Shown piece after piece: positions 56,689 to 64,000 of a stretch of 64,000 nt of DNA (the stretch's first letter is position 1; every line of letters starts with the position of its first letter). Source of the DNA: Apium graveolens (Eukaryota; Streptophyta; Magnoliopsida; Apiales; Apiaceae); contig NC_133647.1 in assembly GCF_009905375.1 (NCBI RefSeq), positions 806,001 to 870,000 of the forward strand. Direction: 5' to 3'. The notes beneath the pieces are model-generated. The model searched no databases. It was given only the letters and a program-made list of their open reading frames with translations, and was not told where the DNA came from. A program made the translations under genes and the position numbers.

Positions 56689-57235
56689 TTTGTTGGTTTT
56701 TAAGTATTTGTCATTTTTTATTTAATTTGTTGGATATAGAGTAAAACAGAGTATGTAAAACGGGGAAATGGAGTTGTTGAAAATGCAACTGGTAAAAATA
56801 ATTCAACACAAACGGCACTTTAAGCACGGTTTTGCTTAATAACAAGCAAAACGGTTCTTAAAACCACGTTTTACACAGTAAAACGGTATACCGTTAAACG
56901 TTTTAAGTTGATTTGAAAAAAAAGACAAAATGGTTACTCGTGTACTGTTTTGATTTTGTAGCACCAAAATGTTTGTTAATGTGACATTTTACCTGTAGTA
57001 TAGAATAAGAATAGCATAAAACGGTTACTCGTGTACTGTTTTGATTTTATAGCACAAAAACGGTAGAAGAAGTACCGTTTTACCTTTTATCTGTATGTAA
57101 TAGCAGACAAGCTTATCTGCTTTTGTTTCTGCTTTCTGTTTTCTACTTCTACTCCTTCTTCCCAATTTTCAGTTTAGAGCCCTAAATCTCAATATCAAAG
57201 ACAAAAAATATTCGTAAAAATCTAGTAATTGCTTC
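56689..57235. repeat. AAACGGT-rich region upstream of the Mutator-like gene
   Basis: No gene. At least eight copies of AAACGGT or close variants occur in both orientations between 56758 and 57085. These include a 14-bp palindrome AACGGTATACCGTT (56883-56896) and a stem AAAACGGTA/TACCGTTTT (57057-57065/57073-57081, 7-nt loop). A longer direct repeat with core GGTTACTCGTGTACTGTTTTGATTTT occurs at about 56932 and 57023. These may be subterminal or promoter repeats of the Mutator-like element. Confidence 0.75.
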
Positions 57236-58329
57236 AGGTTCGGGATCAGGAGCACAGTCGGTTACGGCGATTGCGTGGATTTATACCGATGGTAATATAC
57301 GACAAACTCAATTAGAGGGTTACGTGTATGACAAACCGGTTTCTAAGCAAGTAAGACTCGATTCTAGTATGAATTTTAATAACTTGTGCAATGTGTTATT
57401 TTTTAAATTGAAAATTGATAGGAGTTTGTATGATTTTAAGTTGTGTTATCGTTGGAAAAATTTTAATGATATGAAATTTGGTATAATTCCGGTTGATGAT
57501 GATGATGATGTTGAGACGATGTTTGGAATTATTGTTTCGAATGGACCTCCTTTCTTTGTTGAAATTTATTTATAAAAAATTTCAAATTGTGCATTGATTG
57601 AAACAAGTTCCAGAGTTGTAGAAACTAGTTCGAGAGTTTCCGAGATGAGTGGTAGTAGGGGTTTTGATTATCAAACTACTAGTAGTATGCATATAGGTGG
57701 TGATACGGTTAGTAGTAGGGGTTTGAACGTTAATGATTTTGTTGAGTCGGCTTTAATTACACGGGAGCAGACATTGGGACCGATAGAGTTGAGGGAGGGG
57801 ATGATATTTGAATAAAAAAAAGTGTTGATGCATACGGTTAGAGATTTTCATATCTGAAATCATCAAGAGATTAAGGTGATTAGATCAAGTGATGTGTATT
57901 GGAATGTGGTTTATAAGAATAAGGACAGTGGGTTGAATGGAGTTTAAAAGCTAGGTTGCGAAAATCACTTGGGAAATTCCAAATTATGGAATCTTCGGGA
58001 CCACACACATGTTTGCACACCATCGTCACCCAGACCATTCTAATTTGACATCGCATGATATTCTTGATCTAGTTGAGGATTAAAATGTAGTTGATCCCAC
58101 GGTTAAGGAAAAAGTGTTAATGGCGATGGTTAAAAGTATTTTTGGGTAGCAACCGGGAAGAAAGAAGATTAGAGATGCCAAAAAGCTTGCAATAGACCAA
58201 GAACATGGATCTTGGGAATGATCATATGAAGACCTCCCTTTTTTGATGGAAGTGTTGCAATGTTTTAATGTTGGTACCAAGGTTGATTGGGTTTTTAAGG
58301 AGGATGAGATGGAAGATCGTGTTGGCTTA

Positions 58330-58334
58330 GAGGT
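58330..58334. repeat. Target-site duplication GAGGT, left copy
   Basis: Identical to 59788-59792 on the other side of the solo LTR. Confidence 0.93.
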
Positions 58335-58583
58335 TGTTAAGTGACAATTATACCACTTATATCGCTCTATAAAAGCTATGAATTGGTGTTTTGGACTCAA
58401 GTTATTTGTGTATTTGATGTGTTTTGTAGTGTTTTTGCATTTTAGGCTTAAAGAAAGGAGTTAAGTGGAATTAGCATGGTTTTGATGCTAATTGGGTGTC
58501 TAGGAGCAACTTTGGTGCATTAAATAAAGATCGCCTGGGAAATTCATGCAGAAAATGACATTTTAGGAGTTTTGGCAGAAGCA

Positions 58584-58670
58584 CAGCGCGCCCGCGCTGG
58601 TCAAGCGTGCGCCCGCGCCCTGGGTACAGAAATACAGCGCGCCCACGCTGATCAAGCGCACGGTCGCGCC
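58584..58670. repeat. GC-rich palindrome module of the solo LTR
   Basis: Two monomers, about 51 bp apart. The first stem is CAGCGCG-CC-CGCGCTG (58584-58599). The second, CAGCGCG-CC-CACGCTG (58635-58650), has one CpG-type mismatch. It occupies the same place as 2624-2701 in the other Athila LTR. Confidence 0.85.
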
Positions 58671-58749
58671 GGGTCCGAATTCAAGAATCCTGATTTGATT
58701 ACGATTCTGATTGTGAAGGGCCATGATCATCTCAGGTCGTTCCAGGGGG

Positions 58750-58759
58750 TATAAAAAGG
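58750..58759 (+). promoter_or_regulatory. TATA box of the solo LTR
   Basis: TATAAAAAGG lies downstream of the GC-rich module, a good promoter match within an LTR. Confidence 0.6.
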
Positions 58760-60150
58760 CAAAATAAAACATTTTCCAGAGAGAGACGAATACGAGAACA
58801 AGGAGAAGCGAGGAGAAGACCTAAAGCACAATACGACGAAAGAGAAGAAAAGCTTGTTTTTACTTGTGATTCTTTAATCGAGTTGTAATCTTGGATGCTA
58901 GTTTACTTCTTTGATGAACCTAATACTTTGTATTACATACTTGGTTTTATTTGTTAAGTAAAAAGACTACGTTTATTATACCATATTTTCATTAGAACCC
59001 ACATTGGCGATGAGTTCCGTTATGGGCTAATCGTTATCGTGAGGTTCTAGCGGAGTTATTTATGGATTTCTTTAGTTAACTTGTTTCGATACCTTAGTGT
59101 GGTGATTGTATGATAACCTAGTTATGGTTGCGCTTATTCGTCTTATGAGCGTCGCGAACTCATAAGATAATGTGTTAATCTTTATTGAAGCAAAAGTGAA
59201 TATAAGGGTTTAAAACTTGCCATGCTAGTATAGGTTCATGTATTATTGTTATGCATGATTCGTAGGTAATTTTACCCATCTTACTTGCCCTATATAATCA
59301 TGATAGATAACTTGTGCATTAAACCATTATGTTGTCAAATTCTATAGACATATATGGTCTCATCATAATTGGTGTCTATTCAGCTTCTATCTCTTCTGTG
59401 GATGTCTGGTAGTATGTTATTCGTACAACGACAGTTGGTGGTTAGCAGTTTCGTGTTATCTGATTAGTGTCATCACCATTGCATGTTAAGGTTGAGAACA
59501 AGAGGACTATTGAATGAAGTATTTAATGAAGTTAGAATCCCATGTCCATCTTATATATTAATTTAATCCATTATCATATCATAGTTTAATAAGTAGTTAA
59601 TTCTTAGAATAATAAATCTTAATCAGTTAATTATCTTAGCATTGAATTATAGCAACATCAGTAGTGCATAAGTATTACTTTATCAATTAATCAAGAAGTC
59701 TCTGTGGGTACGAACTATAAGATATTCTATATTACTTGCGAACGCGTATACTTGCGTGAATTATTAGCGCGTATTTTCGCCCTAACAGAGGTATTCTATC
59801 TTTTTATACTAGTATCGTATGCATTTTTAAATGTTTATTGATATTTTTGTAATATTTTTGTAGTTAATGAGTTTATTGTGTCTTTACTTGTAACAGGAAG
59901 TGACATTCAAGAGACTATTCCGGGCTTTTAAACCATGCATTGATGGGTTTGAGCATTGTATGCCTGTCATACATATAGATGGGACTCACATATACGGTCC
60001 ATATCCGGGTGTATTATTGAGTGATGTGGCAGTTGATGGCTTAAGTCATATTCTTCCACTTGCATTTGCTATCGTTGAATCCGAGAATGTTTCTAGTTGG
60101 GGGTGGTTCATGGATAGATTGAGGAGATTTATTGCAGGTAGGAGACATGG

Positions 60151-63100
60151 TGTAACGCCCCCAAATCCGGGGTCAGAGGATTTGGTCGTCACTATGAAAC
60201 CTCAATCCAAATCAACCTGTTTAATCAATAAACAAATGTCAGCGGAAGATATTTATCATTTATGACCCCAAACTAATCCAAGATCTTTTAAGGTTACAGT
60301 TCTAGAAACAAGATATCCAAATTCCACAAATAAATTTTCTCTTTCTTTTAAAACTCTTTTCAATAATTCCACACCTTAAAACTTAACTCGCTAGTATAAC
60401 TTCATAAAGAAGTATACTAGGCCCAAATACAATACACAACTATAATATAATATAATATAAACAACTTTATACAATAAAACTTACACTAGTCCGCAAACCC
60501 TGGACTAACCACATTCCAAAAGCTTCTTCTTTGCTTCCTCGAATTACGCGGCTAAACAGCGCAAGTTAATTCTCACTGGAGGTTAAATTTGAAAACATGC
60601 AAGTATGAGAGAAAAAAATGCTCAACAAGATCATTGTAATATATATATATATATATATATGGTCGTTTTGATATAAAACCGACATCTGCAATATCGCAGA
60701 TGTTTTAAAATCGTAATTACTGAAACAGAAAATTTGCTAACGAATCGGATAATTGTTTCTCAATGTATTAAAAACTCTTTTTGATATTTTCAAGCGAAAT
60801 GCTTCAGCAATACTTTGAATCTTGATGAGAATAAATCTCGTAAAACAGTGTTTACGGAAATATCGTAAACAATAATAATAAGAAGCAATGACTATGGATT
60901 GAATCATAAACTTTATTCAAAACCGAACTCTTGATATCAATACTTATTTTGTTGTCATATCAAATTATATATCAATACGAACTTTGATGCTCACCATATC
61001 CCATACTGAAGTCAACCTCAATCATTTGTACTAATACCACCTTTGATATTTAACAACAAACAAAATATCCACATCAAGTAAAAACTGAATCAAAACTGCA
61101 TTTCACCTTTAATCCAAAACAAAAATAGTTGAAAAATCATTTATTCTATGATTATCAAAACAATAAAGAAATTTTAGATATCAATTTAGATTGGAACCAA
61201 TTATGCACTATGCTGTTCCTGATGATCAGTCACGAAATAACACCGGTATCCCGCAGCCATACCGTAAATATAGGTACTACCCGTATCCCGCAGCCATACG
61301 GTACCTATAGGGCGCCATAAAAGGCATATATTCGCCTTGTAAGATATTACACTTCCGTATAATAGCTCACGCTGGACCGGTGCCTCAGCCTCTTACGTAA
61401 CCAGTAACCATCCAATCTTAAAACATTTTATTGAAAAGAGGTCATAATAATCGACACCCGAAATGATTTTATTCCCCCATTTACTTGGGTAGGAATGTTC
61501 GCAACCAAATCATCTTTCTCAAAATCCAAAACATTTATAAATCCAGTAATTTGAAGAGTAAAATCACTTAGCTATTCTAAACATAGAATAGTAGAAGAGT
61601 ACTTGCATAAACATAATCATTTACTTCAGCGATATGTAAAACATTTATTTATTCAGAACTGAAAATAGGGAAAACAATACTTGCATAATAGAATTCAAAA
61701 TATATATCACTTGAACAATAAGTGATGATAGGGATACTTGCCTTTGAGATTTAGCAGTTAGTCACACTCGCAAACACGCATCTATTCTGACATTCTGTCT
61801 CAAGACATCACCGTCTTTATTCTACTAATTCTTTGGTCTGCTGCTCATGCAGGGCTGCAACCCAATATTCCATACTTATTCAACTCTAGTCTTCATCCAT
61901 TCCCTCTGGTCCTGATCGTCTTGAAAGACTCGTATCTATAATTAGAAAATAACATTTTAATCGTCTGAACGATAATTACTCGACGAACTGCGCGTCAAAA
62001 TCCTATCGTCTACCCATACGATAGCCCACACATAAAGAAAACAGTCAAATACAAGACTCTTGACCCATGTATGTATATAATTCACATAGCACGTAAACAC
62101 GTAACTCACATATCACATAATTCATAACACATATGACGCAGTTCGGTATTTATTTTCGGAAAGTACGTATACTCGTCGTTTTGGAAAATAGGGTGATCGA
62201 TTATTTATAAAATATTTTGTCACGACACGTAATTATTCATATTATAGTAACACACACCATAATTAGGGTTCACGTTCCCGGAAATCAGTTCGGTGTTCGT
62301 TTCCAGAAAATACATATACTCGTAATTTACGAAATTAGGTTTATTGGTTTTGGCAATATATTTCATCACATCTTACAATCAAGTTTCGTATAAAATACAT
62401 ATATATTTATATAGCCACTTGACGTCCCGATAATCATCGGATACGCTCCCGTATTCCCGTAGGTCAATTTCCCGTCGAAGCAATTTGACATCAATTTAAC
62501 AACAACAACCAATCACAACAATAATCCAATTATAATTACCAACCATATTAATCAAATTTCAAGCACAATCCAATAACCTCGAATAAAAATATTCGACTAC
62601 TATTTCGCATCGAACTTATAAATAAAATTTATACATTTATTATTTATTATTACATATTAGGACTCAGATAACGATCATCACAGTCCACCGGGCGCTCGTA
62701 AAAGAATTCATCGCGCACGGCGGCAAAACTTATTGGTGCCCGAAAATATACGGGTGTCCGAATAAATTTCACGGATTAAAATTATTGCTCGCTTAAATTA
62801 TAATTTAACATCACGAATTTTATTCAAGAATTTTCCTGCAGAAAAGAGGAAATTAAAATTAAAAATGATAACAATCCAGTCCAACTACACACACTGGGCT
62901 CAACAAAAGCCCAACAACAAAATCCAACAGCAAGGCCTAACTAAATAGGCCCAACTTCAAACAGAACCAGCCCAACAAATAACAGGAGGAGGAGACAGAG
63001 CAAAACACGGCGCCACACGGCCACACGCGGCCGTCGCCGCAGCACACACACAACACACACTAACACACACACACAATCACACAGTACCCACACACATATA

Positions 63101-64000
63101 TATACAGTGGCATATATATACATATATAATCCAATAAAAATGATCGAAACCACCAAGCCTCACCGGAAGTAGACGACGGCGACGGCAACGAAGCAACCAG
63201 AACTGGAAACGGGAAAGGACAGGGAAGAATCGCCGGGAAAGTGCGAGGAAACAGGGAAGAAAAACGGAAACAGAGAGGAGAGGGAGAGATAGAGGGAGAG
63301 AGAGGAGAGATTTTATCAAGAGAGACGAGGGATTAGAGAAAGAGAGGGAGAGAGATTAGAGAGAGATTGATGTTTATATAAAAAAATGAATCATCTGCTG
63401 TGCTGCCCCAAAAACAAGCCACGTTTCTGTGGTTTAATAATATTATGACACGTGTCCACTTTTTACTGTAAACCCAAAAATTACACTCGTATTTTGCAAA
63501 ATAACGAACAAACCTACGAATAAAAATTAACCCGAAAATTATCAAAATAATTTTAAAATTCTCAGAATATTCCAAACTTCAATAAATATGAGTTTCAAGA
63601 TTTTTGAAGAATTCCGGAATTAAATACGGATTTTACAAATAAATGCAATTAAAAAAACATACAGGGCTAAATAATTAATGAAATATTGATCTCTAAATTT
63701 TTATAAAATCCCACAAATAATTATTGTAATTATAAAATCATAAAAACAATTCTAGAGACAATCCAAGTATTTATGCAAATAAATATCCGAAAATAAATTA
63801 CTTAGCCGCTAAGTAACTATAAAACGATACCATTTAATATCAGATTTGGATAATTATCAATACTAGGCTTCTTATAGAATACCCTATGGGAAAATAATGT
63901 AAAAATATCCTGTCTCTCAAGAATACGGGTTTTATTGATCTACCGAAATGATTATCGTATCGAAAATTGTACGTCGGGACGCGTACGGGTCAAACCGTAA
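60151..64000 (-). repeat. Long gypsy LTR on the minus strand, runs off the window
   Basis: No gene is supportable. On the minus strand it ends CCGGATTTGGGGGCGTTACA at 60151, like the Tekay-like LTR end at 30879. It interrupts the Mutator-like gene after CATGG. Landmarks include an AT microsatellite (60641-60660), a stem ACATCTGC/GCAGATGT (60682-60703), a 36-bp tandem duplication around CCCGTATCCCGCAGCCATAC (about 61245-61310), AC-rich repeats (63040-63100) and a purine-rich tract (63240-63370) beside a minus-strand TATATAAAC box. The start of the LTR lies beyond the window; whether an internal region follows is unknown. Confidence 0.8.
63374..63383 (-). promoter_or_regulatory. TATA box of the minus-strand LTR
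   Basis: The minus strand reads TATATAAACATC followed at once by a CT-rich stretch (63370 down to 63240), a typical plant transcription start environment. Confidence 0.6.

Larger units (their letters stand above)
58335..59787 (+). repeat. Solo LTR of an Athila-family element related to 2381-13588
   Basis: 1453 bp beginning TGTTAAGTGACAATTATACC and ending CGCCCTAACA, aligning along its length with the LTRs at 2381-3843 and 12126-13588 with many differences (for example shared TATGGGCTAATCGT and ATTCGTCTTATGWGCGTCGCG blocks). A GAGGT duplication flanks it and no internal region is present, so it arose by recombination between two LTRs of one insert. It has its own TATAAAAAGG box at 58750-58759 and its own GC-rich module at 58584-58670. 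Confidence 0.95.
57236..60150 (+). pseudogene. Mutator-like (MULE) transposase pseudogene, split by a solo LTR
   Basis: The N-terminal part (57236-58334) shows SVTAIAWIYTDGN, a region with YDFKLCYRWKNF and an acidic run, then MULE-type blocks REGMIFE, SSGPHTC (near 57993) and a damaged stretch. After the solo LTR, 59897-60150 gives the MULE catalytic domain start: FKRLFRAFKPCIDGF, PVIHIDGTHIYGPYPGVLL (first DDE aspartate), ILPLAFAIVESENVSSWGWF. These enzymes cut and paste Mutator DNA. Stops (57573-57575, 57813-57815 and others) and frameshifts are frequent. The rest of the catalytic domain is missing because another LTR begins at 60151. Confidence 0.88.

Noticed and set aside
62941..63319. 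Hydrophobic leucine-rich open frames on the minus strand, looking like membrane proteins
   Set aside because: They come from the CT-rich and AC-rich low-complexity tracts of an LTR, with no family match and no conserved features.
1..64000. CRISPR arrays, prokaryotic operons, riboswitches or phage genes
   Set aside because: None of the expected repeat-spacer spacing, ribosome binding sites or gene packing is present; all coding signals are plant transposon families.

Overview
The window is plant nuclear DNA, from a eudicot with a large, AT-rich, repeat-dense genome. The evidence is transposon lineages known only from plants (Athila, Tekay/Del and SIRE-like LTR elements, a Helitron carrying an RPA-like gene, a Mutator-like transposase, a plant-mobile-domain gene), primer-binding sites matching plant tRNA-Asp and initiator tRNA-Met, and GT-AG introns. 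I saw no ordinary housekeeping gene, rRNA, tRNA, CRISPR array or prokaryotic signal. Nearly every base belongs to a transposable element or a degraded transposon-like gene, and the elements are stacked inside one another.

Layout. (A) 1-16202: a Ty1/copia element on the minus strand (copia-1), split in its integrase by (B) 2381-13588, a complete young Athila-type Ty3/gypsy element on the plus strand. That element has 1463-bp LTRs about 1% diverged, an intact 1788-aa gag-pol, an env-position ORF and the target duplication CCATA. (C) 16770-27410: a plant-mobile-domain (PMD) pseudogene on the plus strand, split by (D) 16979-24907, a minus-strand copia element (copia-2; duplication CTTTA) that has lost the reverse transcriptase core. 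The PMD sequence ends where (E) a Tekay/Del-like Ty3/gypsy element begins: 5' LTR 27411-30879, an unusual extra ORF, broken gag, broken pol. (F) A SIRE-like copia element (33460-40862; duplication GAGTG), internally deleted, sits between gag and protease of E. The pol of E stops abruptly near 43650 against (G) 43651-47453, part of a related LTR in the opposite orientation. (H) About 47454-56688: a degenerate Helitron on the minus strand with RPA-like, Rep/helicase and N-terminal exons. (I) 57236-60150: a Mutator-like transposase pseudogene, split by (J) an Athila-family solo LTR (58335-59787; duplication GAGGT) and ended by (K) another long minus-strand LTR running off the window.

How the parts relate. 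The insertion order can be read directly: copia-1 before Athila, the PMD gene before copia-2 and Tekay, Tekay before SIRE, the Mutator-like gene before the solo LTR and the end LTR. Only the Athila element appears coding-competent. Copia-2 and the SIRE-like element have similar LTR pairs (about 1-2% differences by eye) but lack key enzymes, so they were probably mobilised by relatives. The most unusual signals are non-coding: a GC-rich hairpin module in Athila LTRs whose stem shows paired base changes between two family members, hairpin and repeat arrays in the copia-2 leader, a motif array in the SIRE LTR, telomere-like palindromes in the PMD intron, and a triplicated phase-symmetric exon in the Helitron. 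All divergence figures are hand comparisons, not computed alignments.
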